A DNA stretch of 64,000 nucleotides. It comes from Aliidiomarina maris (GTDB taxonomy: Bacteria; Pseudomonadota; Gammaproteobacteria; Enterobacterales; Alteromonadaceae). A program made the translations under genes and the position numbers. The notes under the pieces were generated by a model. That model was not told where the DNA came from and searched no databases. It saw only the letters and a program-made list of their open reading frames with translations. This document shows positions 56,036 through 64,000 of this stretch, in pieces; position 1 is the first letter of the stretch, and the number at the start of each line of letters is the position of its first letter. The stretch covers positions 248,001-312,000 of the forward strand of contig NZ_PIPK01000002.1 of the NCBI RefSeq assembly GCF_003987335.1. Direction: 5' to 3'.

Positions 56036-56632
56036 TTAAAAGCGTGCCGTGCTTGCATTGAACATGGCGTCGCTTAGCAAACCAAAATGCTCGAACCTAT
56101 AGTCAGCTAGATGCACATAGTCAGGTAGCTGTTGGTAATTAATCAAACATGTTGCCATGCCTGCATTGCGACCCGCTTGAAGGTCGTATTTATAATCACC
56201 CACCATCATGATGGCATCGCTCGGCAAGTCAAATTGCTGTGCAATCGCCAATAATGCGCTAGGGTCAGGTTTTGGTTTGGATTGTTCACGGGTGACGACA
56301 TGGCTAATCGGAATCCCGTTGCGGGTCACCTTAATGTGCGTTGGCTGCGCTGAATTGCGAGTCACTATGGCCATTGGTATCTTGGCAAGCGCACACTGGT
56401 GAATAAATGACTGCGCGTTCGGCATCCAATCACTACTGTGCGCATCGTCAAGTTCATGCTGAAATACTAGCGCTTGAGCCTGCTCCCGCTCGTTAGCGGG
56501 AAGCGCGGCTAAGTAATCCAGAATATCTTGCTGTGGTGGGCACCCAATATCACGGCGAATAGCGTTGAAGTCTAACGACGACGACACCAACGTGCCGTCC
56601 AAATCGAAAATAATACCCTTGATATGCTGCAC
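56036..56632 (-). CDS. HAD-family phosphatase
   Basis: Haloacid dehalogenase hydrolase of 198 residues from the GTG at 56632, preceded by GAGG. Motif I is IIFDLDGTLVSS with both Asp, motif II TRNSAQ, motif III Lys in SKPKPDPSALL, and motif IV MMVGDYKYDLQAG. The cap is small (about 20-85). It resembles phosphoglycolate phosphatase-like HAD-IA proteins; the substrate is unknown. Longer frames up to 56749 run into the helicase gene and are less likely. Confidence 0.88.
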   Translation of the reverse strand: MQHIKGIIFDLDGTLVSSSLDFNAIRRDIGCPPQQDILDYLAALPANEREQAQALVFQHELDDAHSSDWMPNAQSFIHQCALAKIPMAIVTRNSAQPTHIKVTRNGIPISHVVTREQSKPKPDPSALLAIAQQFDLPSDAIMMVGDYKYDLQAGRNAGMATCLINYQQLPDYVHLADYRFEHFGLLSDAMFNASTARF

Positions 56633-56675
56633 GCATTTACCTCTCACGCTAATCAATATGCATTGATTACGCGGT

Positions 56676-57962
56676 TTAGCGTGAAGTGGATTTCGGGCCT
56701 GAACGCTGGCCTCGGCTGCGACGCGAGGGTTTATTCGCGGGCTTACCATCGGCTTTTGCAGTTGGCTTACCGGCAGGCTTACGTGGCGGTCTTTGGCCTC
56801 GCGTCGGTGCTGGTGTCGTGCCCGTCAACTCAACCTTGTCAAAGCCTTCAAGTTGGCGCGATTCAATTGGCTGGCCAATCATTTTTTCTATCGCTTTCAG
56901 AGTTTTAAATTCTTCGTCCATCACCAACGAGATGGCATGTCCGACTTGGCCTGCTCGACCTGTGCGCCCAATACGGTGTACGTAGTCTTCTGCCACCTGA
57001 GGCAAGTCATAGTTAATGACATAAGGTAATTTATCAATATCAATGCCGCGTGCTGCGATATCTGTCGCCACCAAGACTTGCACCTTACCCGCTTTGAAGT
57101 CCGCTAAGGCTTTGGTGCGAGCGCCCTGGCTCTTATTGCCATGAATTGCGGCGGCTAGAAATCCATCGCCATCAAGCTGCTTCACCAACCGATTCGCACC
57201 ATGCTTTGTACGCGAAAAAACAATCACTTGCGGAATATTCAGGTTGCGCAGGATCTGCATCAACATGCGCGGCTTTTGGCTTTTTTGCGCCGGATACATG
57301 ATCTGCTCAATTCTTTCGGCAGTGGTATTGGCTGCGGCAACGGACACTTCAACGGGGTCGTTGACTAAGCCTTTGGCGAGTTTGCGGATATCATCGGAGA
57401 ACGTCGCCGAAAACATCAGGGTCTGGCGCTTTTCTGGCAACAGCTTAATAATTTTCTTAATATCGTGGATAAAGCCCATGTCGAGCATGCGGTCGGCTTC
57501 ATCAAGCACCAGCATTTCAAGCTTTGGAAAACGCACGGCATTTTGTTGATACAAATCGAGCAAACGCCCTGGCGTTGCAACTAGAATGTCGACGCCTTTG
57601 CGCAGCTTCATCATTTGCGGATTAATTTTTACCCCGCCAAACACCACCGCGTAATTCAGGGGTAAGTTCGCACCGTAAGTAGCGACACTTTCGCCTACCT
57701 GCGCCGCCAGCTCACGCGTCGGGGTCAAAATTAACACTCGTGCTGTGTTTGGCTTAGCGCGCTCGTTAGCTTTTAGCATTTCTAAAATCGGAAGGGTAAA
57801 ACCTGCGGTTTTACCGGTGCCTGTTTGCGCCGCAGCCATCAAGTCTTTACCGGCTAACACCTCGGGAATCGCTCGTTGTTGAATAGGGGTTGGCTGGGTA
57901 TAACCTTGACGTTCAAGGGCGGCGAGAATTTCAGGGCAAAGTCCGAGTTCAGAAAAATTCAT
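56676..57962 (-). CDS. rhlE: DEAD-box RNA helicase (RhlE type)
   Basis: ATP-dependent RNA helicase of 428 residues. Motifs are AQTGTGKT (I), PTRELAAQ (Ia), TPGRLLD (Ib), [11 protein letters not shown] (II), SATF (III), and [11 protein letters not shown] (VI). The N-terminal Q motif ([14 protein letters not shown]) and the basic, Arg/Pro/Lys-rich tail (about 375-428) are typical of RhlE. RhlE acts in ribosome maturation and RNA decay. It precedes the HAD gene on the same strand, with a 43-bp gap. Confidence 0.93.
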   Translation of the reverse strand: MNFSELGLCPEILAALERQGYTQPTPIQQRAIPEVLAGKDLMAAAQTGTGKTAGFTLPILEMLKANERAKPNTARVLILTPTRELAAQVGESVATYGANLPLNYAVVFGGVKINPQMMKLRKGVDILVATPGRLLDLYQQNAVRFPKLEMLVLDEADRMLDMGFIHDIKKIIKLLPEKRQTLMFSATFSDDIRKLAKGLVNDPVEVSVAAANTTAERIEQIMYPAQKSQKPRMLMQILRNLNIPQVIVFSRTKHGANRLVKQLDGDGFLAAAIHGNKSQGARTKALADFKAGKVQVLVATDIAARGIDIDKLPYVINYDLPQVAEDYVHRIGRTGRAGQVGHAISLVMDEEFKTLKAIEKMIGQPIESRQLEGFDKVELTGTTPAPTRGQRPPRKPAGKPTAKADGKPANKPSRRSRGQRSGPKSTSR

Positions 57963-58048
57963 GTATATATGTGCAACTCAATAATGATAAGAGCGCGTAT
58001 TCTACTTCAGACTGGCCTTCACCGCATGTCATTTAACCAGATTGTCCC

Positions 58049-59164
58049 TTAATCAACGCTGAGTACCTCAAAGTTACGGTCTAATTCAACTTTGGGTCCA
58101 CTGATAGCATCGTCAAAATCGGCAAACCGAACATCGTGAAATTTCACCGTGTAGCCGCCATCATTTGCAGACTCAATGAGTGCGTATGGGTAACGTGACC
58201 AGCGCAGAAAATTCTGCGCTTCTGAGGTGTTAGCAGCGCTTTGGGTGCGTGGGTCTTGGATTAAACTAGGTAATTCCGACGGTTCCAGTTCCAATCGCGG
58301 ACTACTTAGCCAGTTCCATTGGCCAGTCAAGTAAGCGTCATCGGTTTGCACTATCACCGTGCCGCGCAGAGGGTTCACTGCCACCGGGCCAACCATGACG
58401 TCGGTTACCGCAATACCTTGCGCCGTGGCGATAGCATGGACTTGCATGCGTGCTGCTGCGGAGCTGGCAATATTCAAACCGATGTAGGCGGCAGTGACAA
58501 TGAGTACCACGCGCGAAACAGTGGCAGTGCGTCGTGCGCTCATTTGCTGCAAAGGCCAACGCCAACGTATCAATACCAGTGTGAAGAGCACAAGCAGCCA
58601 TAACACGCGTGCGGTGGGGGCGACCAATTCGCTCAGAAACATAGGTAACGACAGCAAGATAGCCAGCACCGTCCAAGCCACCAGCGTCAGCCGCCGTGCA
58701 GACCAAGTGACGAATGTAACACCGCCGAGCATCAGCCACAGCCATGGGTCAATGATGAACATAGCGTCGCCGTAAAACCAACGGTCGTCGAAAGGCATCA
58801 GTAGCCTTACACCATAGTTATTCAGCCAATCAAAAAAGAGGTGTAATACAACCCCAAGTGCAGTGAACAAAAACAACTGAACAGCTTGAGCGGGTTCAGC
58901 TGCAGGATTTCGGGGCCGTCGCACCCACTTATCCCAGAGTAATAATAAGCATGTCACCAACAATGGAAAGACGAATACAGCGGCGATGCCATGGGTCAAA
59001 CCGCGGCGATGTGCAAGCGCCGCGTATTCATCCAGCATAATGACACCGTCGATATCGGGTATCACAGCGCCAATCACCAAGGCTGCGGTCGCCAATGGTG
59101 TCACTCGGCGTAAGCCCGCTGCCGCTATGGCTGAGCCGCTGAACGCGTGCGCTACTGGATCCAT
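58049..59164 (-). CDS. YdjM-like membrane metal-dependent hydrolase
   Basis: Protein of 371 residues of the PF04307 (YdjM) family. The N-terminal region has conserved metal-like residues: VAHAFSGSA, GAVIPDIDGV and HRRGLTHGIAAV. Six or more hydrophobic helices span about 25-235; the C-terminal 125 residues are a soluble extension. The E. coli relative is SOS-induced and affects membrane integrity. No LexA box was recognised here. It is transcribed on the same strand as the next upstream gene, 95 bp away. Confidence 0.8.
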   Translation of the reverse strand: MDPVAHAFSGSAIAAAGLRRVTPLATAALVIGAVIPDIDGVIMLDEYAALAHRRGLTHGIAAVFVFPLLVTCLLLLWDKWVRRPRNPAAEPAQAVQLFLFTALGVVLHLFFDWLNNYGVRLLMPFDDRWFYGDAMFIIDPWLWLMLGGVTFVTWSARRLTLVAWTVLAILLSLPMFLSELVAPTARVLWLLVLFTLVLIRWRWPLQQMSARRTATVSRVVLIVTAAYIGLNIASSAAARMQVHAIATAQGIAVTDVMVGPVAVNPLRGTVIVQTDDAYLTGQWNWLSSPRLELEPSELPSLIQDPRTQSAANTSEAQNFLRWSRYPYALIESANDGGYTVKFHDVRFADFDDAISGPKVELDRNFEVLSVD

Positions 59165-59259
59165 GTATCTTTTCCTCTTGCTATATCTTTAGCTCGCTTT
59201 GCAACCAGTGTACCTGCACACCAAGCTCCAGAGCAACGCACGCAATGCATCATTATGGG

Positions 59260-59778
59260 TTACTCAACCTGAAGAATTTCGGGCATATGCTCCGCTAACC
59301 ACTGGCGTACTGAAGGGATTTGCTCGACTGGGAATAGAAGCGGGCTGACAATGCGATGGGTATCAATAAAGTGAAGGTATGCCCAGTTGTCGTCACGTTG
59401 GCCAACGGCGATTCGGCCGAGCTTAGCAATGGGCGCTTCTTCCATACCAACTCGCAAGACGCGCGTACCTTGACGCATTTCAATGTGCAGCATCGCTGGC
59501 ATATTACGTACTTTGTCAGTCTGCTCTTGGGCGATAAAAAGGTGATCTGGGAACACCAACGCGGCCCACAGAAAACCGGTGGACGCGATGAAGTGCGCAG
59601 GCATCCAACCCAAGCTCCCTGCCGCAGCGAACAAACCCAGCAGTACAGCTAGTCGCACGCCCCAAGGAATTCGGGCTAAACGTGCGCGATATCCGCGTTG
59701 TGGTAATGCGTAGACATGGCGTTTGTAAGCCGCTTTACGACGTTTAAGTGCGCGATTAAGTTGTTTAAAAGGCATCAT
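59260..59778 (-). CDS. conserved hypothetical membrane protein
   Basis: Protein of 172 residues. A strongly basic N-terminus (MMPFKQLNRALKRRKAAYKRH) is followed by two hydrophobic segments at about 42-60 and 63-80, then a soluble domain (about 85-172) of beta-rich character. No family recognised. It lies on the same strand as the glutaredoxin-MauE gene, 55 bp downstream of it. It could be part of the same transcript. Confidence 0.6.
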   Translation of the reverse strand: MMPFKQLNRALKRRKAAYKRHVYALPQRGYRARLARIPWGVRLAVLLGLFAAAGSLGWMPAHFIASTGFLWAALVFPDHLFIAQEQTDKVRNMPAMLHIEMRQGTRVLRVGMEEAPIAKLGRIAVGQRDDNWAYLHFIDTHRIVSPLLFPVEQIPSVRQWLAEHMPEILQVE

Positions 59779-59833
59779 GGCCTTCCTGTTTTCATTATCT
59801 TAAACCGCAGCATATCCATTTTTTGGCCTGTGG

Positions 59834-60589
59834 TCACCACCAACCATGTGCGGCCCACATCCACACGGCCATCGCCATCATCATCAGGTTTTCGGTCAAT
59901 GACACAAAGCCTAGCGGAACTTTACTAGAGCCCCCGACACACGCACATTTAAGTTCACGTTTGTCGATATACACAGCTTTGAATACCGAAAATGCGCCAA
60001 TTGTGCCGATAAATAGCGCAATCGGAATTGAAACCCAGTTGAGTAACCCGCCGAGCATCAAAATACCGGCCAAACCCTCAGCGTAGGGGTACACGTAGCT
60101 GTAAGGCACCCAGCGACGCGCCAATACGTCATAATTGACGAACATATTGGAGAAACTCTCGACGTCCTGCAGCTTTAATAGCGCCAGCACAACCATGGAC
60201 AGTGCAATGAACCACTCCACAGTTTGGATTGATAAACCTGCGCTACCATAGAAACCCAGGCTAAGCGCGATAGCACTCAGCGCGGTTAGGCTAAACAATA
60301 CCGCCACCGGCCGGTACGTCGTGGTATTTGGGTCGCGCAATGGCCGGCCAATGTACTGGCGCACGGCTTCGTAGCCACCAATGCGCTGACCATTAATAAA
60401 AGTCTGTGGCGTGGTGTTCACGTGATGTTCAGCCTTAAATGCGTCCACTTGCTCACGCGTGGTTAAAGGCTGATCTTCAACTTGGTAACCGTGACGTTTC
60501 AGAATGTCCACTGTTTTTAGGCCAAACGGGCACTGATGTTTGGCCATCTTCATGCGGTATACCACCGCTTGTTTTTGCGTGTCGCTCAA
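59834..60589 (-). CDS. glutaredoxin-MauE/DoxX fusion
   Basis: Protein of 251 residues. The N-terminal glutaredoxin domain (about 10-85) carries the motif CPFG with a single Cys in place of the usual CPYC, TPQTFINGQRIGGYEAV and a cis-Pro, so it is monothiol. A membrane domain of four helices (about 95-250) of the MauE/DoxX type follows, with a CACVGGSSKVPLG turn near the end. This pairing is seen as a redox-associated membrane protein. TTG at 60589 is chosen because GGAGGAAG lies upstream; earlier frame starts lack that site. It is 37 bp after yqhA. Confidence 0.82.
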   Translation of the reverse strand: MSDTQKQAVVYRMKMAKHQCPFGLKTVDILKRHGYQVEDQPLTTREQVDAFKAEHHVNTTPQTFINGQRIGGYEAVRQYIGRPLRDPNTTTYRPVAVLFSLTALSAIALSLGFYGSAGLSIQTVEWFIALSMVVLALLKLQDVESFSNMFVNYDVLARRWVPYSYVYPYAEGLAGILMLGGLLNWVSIPIALFIGTIGAFSVFKAVYIDKRELKCACVGGSSKVPLGFVSLTENLMMMAMAVWMWAAHGWW

Positions 60590-60626
60590 TTCGTCTTCCT
60601 CCTCTATCCGCGTGCAGGACACTTTA

Positions 60627-61109
60627 TCATTTATCGTGCATCTGCTTAGTTGCATATACGATAGCCGCAATGACTACGGCGATAGCTAAACCAAAATATA
60701 ACGTATCAAGAGAGGCGCCAACTTCAACCGCATGCTCGAGAAATAAGATGGCAAGAATCACGATGGTGACATGGAGCAGGGTCACTTTAAGATCATGAAA
60801 GTCATTAATTCGCAGTACTTTAATAAAGTTCGATTTCGGTATGTTATCACGCTTGATAAATAGTCTGAATAGAGAAATGGCGATAATTTGAAATGTTAAT
60901 GCAATCAGTAAGATATCGAGCACTTTAAGTAAGCCCACTGCCAACCGCTTACCCTCATCAGCACTACCAATTGGGCGCGTGAAAAGATCCAACACTAGAT
61001 TCCACACCACGACCACCGTACTTAAATACAGCATAAGAGCCGACAGCATCGACATGGCGACGATAATAAACACCAAAAATCGACTGCTATTAAAAGCTCG
61101 CTCTAACAT
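60627..61109 (-). CDS. YqhA-family (UPF0114) membrane protein
   Basis: Protein of 160 residues with four hydrophobic helices (about 10-35, 60-80, 110-130 and 134-152). The pattern LERAFNSSRFLVF at the N-terminus and the conserved Asp/His in RINDFHDLKVTLLHVTIV match UPF0114. An ATG at 61109 with GGGG upstream is preferred. Function unknown. It stands directly after the SbtA-like gene and before the glutaredoxin-MauE fusion, a possible three-gene operon. Confidence 0.8.
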   Translation of the reverse strand: MLERAFNSSRFLVFIIVAMSMLSALMLYLSTVVVVWNLVLDLFTRPIGSADEGKRLAVGLLKVLDILLIALTFQIIAISLFRLFIKRDNIPKSNFIKVLRINDFHDLKVTLLHVTIVILAILFLEHAVEVGASLDTLYFGLAIAVVIAAIVYATKQMHDK

Positions 61110-61133
61110 ACTGCCCACCCCTTACCCATAAGT

Positions 61134-62072
61134 TTAAACCTGTGCCAATTGGCTCGCCAGTAGCGGAATATACACAATCACGTTCAGTGGGAAGGTTACC
61201 CCTAATGCCGCTAACATCGCTTTGGCAATGTCCGCGTCAGGAATTGCTGCGCGAATGGCAGCGGGGGCTGCAATATAAGACGCGCTTCCACTTAAGGCAG
61301 CCAAAATTAGAATACTGCCAACTGGTAAGCCTAGGTAAAAGCCTAATAATAGTCCAGGCCAAATCAGTAACATCGGGATAGCCGCAGCGAACACAATTAA
61401 TTTCCATTGCGCCCATGGAAATGGCCGACAAATACGTGCGGTCGTTAGGCCCATTTCGAGTAAAAATAGCGCCAGCAAAATCGTGAACCCATTACTGACC
61501 AAGGTTTCAATTGAGCCTAGCCCTTGTGGTCCATATATCCAGCCGATCACCACCCCACCCATCAGCAAAATAACCCCGCGGCTGGTAAATGCCTCGTGCC
61601 AAATTGCCGACATACGTGCGCCGCTGCCGTTTTTACCATTGCGCCAGTGATAATACGCTAGCATCAGAATAATCGCAGGGAGTTCGAGAATGACTAAGTA
61701 CAATGTCGCATCAGCGGCAATCGGTAACTGGAAGCTATTGGCTAACGCCCAAGCGACCGCAAAGGTCCCTGCACTCACCGACCCATAATGCGCAGCCAAG
61801 CTGATGGCGTCGACTTGCTTCAAGCCCACCACATATTGCAGGAGCGGTAGCAACGCAATCGGTATTAGTAAGCCTAGCAACATAATGCTGAATAAGTGCG
61901 ACCAAATCACCGAATCGGCTTCAGCATAGAGTGCTAAGCCACCTTTAATACCGATACTTAGCATCAGTAAGATAGTCAGGGTTTCGTATATTTGGCCGGG
62001 CACTTTTAAATCAGATTTCACAATACCGGCAATCAGACCTAGAACAAAAAATGCGACGACGATATCTGGCAT
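61134..62072 (-). CDS. SbtA-like sodium-dependent bicarbonate permease
   Basis: Membrane permease of 312 residues of the PF05982 family, with about ten hydrophobic helices. Diagnostic stretches are GLIAGIVKSDLKVP near the N-terminus, LLMLSIGIKGG, and HYGSVSAGTFAVAWA, and the late GSASYIAAPAAIRAAIP. Cyanobacterial SbtA imports bicarbonate; heterotroph homologues may supply carboxylases. No SbtB PII-like regulator is next to it. It is divergently transcribed from a LysR regulator, which likely controls it. Confidence 0.88.
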   Translation of the reverse strand: MPDIVVAFFVLGLIAGIVKSDLKVPGQIYETLTILLMLSIGIKGGLALYAEADSVIWSHLFSIMLLGLLIPIALLPLLQYVVGLKQVDAISLAAHYGSVSAGTFAVAWALANSFQLPIAADATLYLVILELPAIILMLAYYHWRNGKNGSGARMSAIWHEAFTSRGVILLMGGVVIGWIYGPQGLGSIETLVSNGFTILLALFLLEMGLTTARICRPFPWAQWKLIVFAAAIPMLLIWPGLLLGFYLGLPVGSILILAALSGSASYIAAPAAIRAAIPDADIAKAMLAALGVTFPLNVIVYIPLLASQLAQV

Positions 62073-62162
62073 ACAGAACCTTGTTTGGTTGGGTTAGCGT
62101 TCAGGTGCGCCATTATGCGGGCTTGACAACTTAGTTAAAAATCAATATTTGTAGCTATACAT

Positions 62163-62178
62163 ATAGACATTTATCTAT
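62163..62178. promoter_or_regulatory. LysR-type operator candidate
   Basis: ATAGA-CATTTA-TCTAT, a 5-bp inverted repeat of T-N12-A type, lies in the 116-bp divergent region 11 bp before the LysR start. LysR proteins bind such interrupted dyads in the shared promoter region. Confidence 0.5.
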
Positions 62179-62188
62179 GGGTTAACGT

Positions 62189-63061
62189 ATGTTGCGCCAC
62201 CTTAATTTCCGCTTGTTACAAGTCTTTATTAACGTGGTCGAGCATAAGAGTATTTCGGCCGCAGCGCGTCAATTGCACCTAACCCAACCCACAGTATCCG
62301 CGCAAATCCGCAAGCTCGAAGCGCTTTTTGGGGTCACCTTGCTGATTCAGGAAGGCCGCTACATGCTACCCACCCCTGCTGGCGAGTATCTGTATCAAGC
62401 TGCAATGGACGTCAACGCGCGTATGCTTGGTTTGCAGCAGCAAATATCCGGGGTTAAAGCAGGCACCAGTGGGGTATTGAAAATTGCATTGGTTAACACT
62501 GCACAATATGTATTGCCGCAGATAGTCGCGCGTTTTAACCAGCATTACCCCGACGTTGAAGTGGACCTAAGCATTGGTAATCGTGAAGCTACCTTGCAGC
62601 GCTATCGCCAGAATAAGCATGATGTGTATATTTTTAGCCACCCGCCAACGGACTCTGAGGCCGACGCGCAAGCGTTTATGCGCAACCAGCTTGTGCTGAT
62701 TGCACCTCCCGACCATTGGGCATGCAAACAGCGTCAGGTCGACTTCAACCGCTTGCGCCAAGAACGCTTTTTATTGCGCGAGCAAGGCTCTGCAACGCGT
62801 ATGGTATTTGACAGCTGGTTAGCTGGCCGTGGTATTCAACTCGAACACCGCGTACAGATAGAAAGCAACGAGGCCATTCGCCTCAGTGTCGCCACCGGCC
62901 TGGGTATCGCGGTGGTGTCTGAGCACATAGTAGATCACGGCAGTGACCCACTATGTGTGCTGGATGTGAAAGACTTTCCCCTGCCCGGCCAATGGTACAT
63001 GGTGAGCCGCAAGGACAGCCTTAATCAGGCTTTAATTCAGCGTTTTAAAGCGCTCGCATAA
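62189..63061 (+). CDS. LysR-family regulator divergent from sbtA
   Basis: LysR-type transcription factor of 290 residues. The N-terminal HTH (about 3-62) has SISAAARQLHLTQPTVSAQIRKLEALFG, and the C-terminal LysR substrate domain (about 90-285) follows. The HTH sequence resembles CbbR/CmpR, regulators of CO2 and bicarbonate genes, which matches the divergent bicarbonate permease; this is inference from context. It is convergent with the last gene. Confidence 0.9.
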   Translation: MLRHLNFRLLQVFINVVEHKSISAAARQLHLTQPTVSAQIRKLEALFGVTLLIQEGRYMLPTPAGEYLYQAAMDVNARMLGLQQQISGVKAGTSGVLKIALVNTAQYVLPQIVARFNQHYPDVEVDLSIGNREATLQRYRQNKHDVYIFSHPPTDSEADAQAFMRNQLVLIAPPDHWACKQRQVDFNRLRQERFLLREQGSATRMVFDSWLAGRGIQLEHRVQIESNEAIRLSVATGLGIAVVSEHIVDHGSDPLCVLDVKDFPLPGQWYMVSRKDSLNQALIQRFKALA

Positions 63062-63080
63062 GTACAGTTAAGAGGTACAG

Positions 63081-64000
63081 TTAATCAAGGCGCACATCAA
63101 TCGGGTAAGTTGCTGGCATTTCCAACTCACCTAGGTACCAGATTTCGATATTCGAAGGCTGGCCGTAAAAATAATACACGTCGACACTGGATTGCCCGGG
63201 GCCCTGCAAACTGTAGAATGTCATCTCTGCAAGATACCCTTGCTCGTCACGCGCAAAGACATGATTGCGGCGCAAGTTAGGCGACGAGTTCGATTCCACG
63301 GGTTCAAACTCCGAGTAATCTATGATCAATCGGTTGCCCTCAAAGCGCATGCCTGCGGGTAATTCGTCTATGGCATAAGCTTGTTTGGTCATATTACCGG
63401 CCACAGCCATATGAACCTTCGCTGTCATTCTGACAGGCACGCCGGTAAAGCGCTCGGGGTCATAGTTTAAACGCCCCACCATATGAATCGACTGCACCGA
63501 TTTCGGGTTCAGATCAAAGGCTATTTTTTCAGCGTGCAAGTTACCATGCTCACGATCTCTAACTAAATTGCCGTCTGCATCGAAAAACTCGAAAAACGCC
63601 ATGGTCGGTAGCCACATACGGTTGCGACGGTCAATCAGCACATCACTTTGCACCGGCGGGTAATACCAAGCAACCTGTCCTGGGTAATCAAGCTCGGCGT
63701 CGGTATCGTCACTTGGCATTAAATAACGTGCCACTTGCACCGCGTCGGCTAATTCATCCACTTCAAGTTCGGTGCGATCAGCGCGCACCGCAAGCTGCCC
63801 TGAATAGACTGGCGCAGTGGGTTCAATCTCGGGCAGCTGTGCTAAACCGGCATCGGCCCGGCGTGCGGTCGGCATATTATGCACTGGAATATCTAACGTT
63901 TGCTCAACGATATGGCTATCTTCATGGTAGACAAATAGCGTCACTTGCCCCTGCGCAACGGGGCCGTTAAAGCTACTGGCAACGAAATGCGCATCGCCGC
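63081..64000 (-). CDS. hypothetical secreted-like protein, 5' end outside window
   Basis: The open frame runs without a stop to the right edge, so the gene is partial; a GTG at 63944 is only an internal possibility. At least 306 codons are present. The sequence is beta-rich with Asp/Tyr/Pro-rich loops, e.g. GQVAWYYPPVQSDVLIDRRNRMWLPTMAFFEFF and EGNRLIIDYSEFE. No domain, membrane helix or heme motif is visible. I do not recognise the family. It is convergent with the LysR gene, 19 bp apart. Confidence 0.7.
   Translation of the reverse strand, partial: GDAHFVASSFNGPVAQGQVTLFVYHEDSHIVEQTLDIPVHNMPTARRADAGLAQLPEIEPTAPVYSGQLAVRADRTELEVDELADAVQVARYLMPSDDTDAELDYPGQVAWYYPPVQSDVLIDRRNRMWLPTMAFFEFFDADGNLVRDREHGNLHAEKIAFDLNPKSVQSIHMVGRLNYDPERFTGVPVRMTAKVHMAVAGNMTKQAYAIDELPAGMRFEGNRLIIDYSEFEPVESNSSPNLRRNHVFARDEQGYLAEMTFYSLQGPGQSSVDVYYFYGQPSNIEIWYLGELEMPATYPIDVRLD

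Overview
The window is a chromosomal segment of a Gram-negative gammaproteobacterium. Gene content fits a marine or saline heterotroph of the Alteromonadales, perhaps the Idiomarinaceae: several GGDEF/EAL proteins, a secreted S9 peptidase and a secreted M17 aminopeptidase, rep, ubiK, pqiABC, cytochrome c5 and small outer-membrane barrels. The family placement is inference from content; no 16S gene is present. Coding density is high and most of the window is ordinary core genome.

Layout. 1-2.0 kb: a pair of YdbS/YdbT-like PH-domain membrane proteins. 2.0-8.4 kb (minus): pqiA-pqiB-pqiC, then a BaeSR-like two-component system and a periplasmic EF-hand protein in the same direction. 8.4-18.2 kb: ubiK, rep, a GAF-GAF-GGDEF-EAL protein, cytochrome c5, dinB, a dicarboxylate/amino-acid symporter and purEK. 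18.3-27.4 kb (plus): a MASE1-GGDEF-EAL protein overlapping glpK, then a deoxynucleoside catabolic run cdd-deoC-deoA-deoB and an NfeD-type membrane protease. 27.4-38.2 kb: S9 peptidase, esterase, a 5'-truncated OsmC gene, an Hsp20 gene behind a sigma32-like promoter, M17 aminopeptidase, a large GGDEF-EAL sensor and three small outer-membrane barrel proteins.

38.3-43.9 kb is the accessory region. Two identical tRNA-Arg(CCG) genes about 3.2 kb apart, plus two degenerate tRNA-Arg pieces, delimit two segments. One carries ybaK and an AbiEi/AbiEii type IV toxin-antitoxin pair. The other carries hipBA. No integrase gene is visible, but three 9-bp repeats at exact 11-bp steps just downstream of the first tRNA look like recombinase arm sites. 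Upstream of hipB four 14-bp near-palindromes recur at an exact 27-bp period, a clear operator array. abiE has its own 9-bp inverted repeat over the start region.

44-48.5 kb: a secreted esterase, a secreted single-CxxCH protein next to a Vgb-like beta-propeller, and an unrecognised secreted protein with an HEAFH metallopeptidase motif. 48.6-54.8 kb: a TPP riboswitch with a terminator platform controlling thiC-thiDE(fused)-thiF-thiS-thiG-thiH, a complete thiazole/pyrimidine branch for thiamine. 54.9-64 kb: a broken deaminase fragment, an unknown membrane protein, a HAD phosphatase, an RhlE-type helicase, a YdjM-like membrane protein, and a cluster of SbtA-like bicarbonate permease, YqhA-family protein and glutaredoxin-MauE fusion, divergent from a LysR regulator. 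The last gene runs off the right edge.

The strongest candidates for a second look are the tRNA-Arg locus with its stacked toxin-antitoxin cargo, the 27-bp-periodic hipBA operator array, the unknown HEAFH protein, and the broken genes (OsmC, deaminase).
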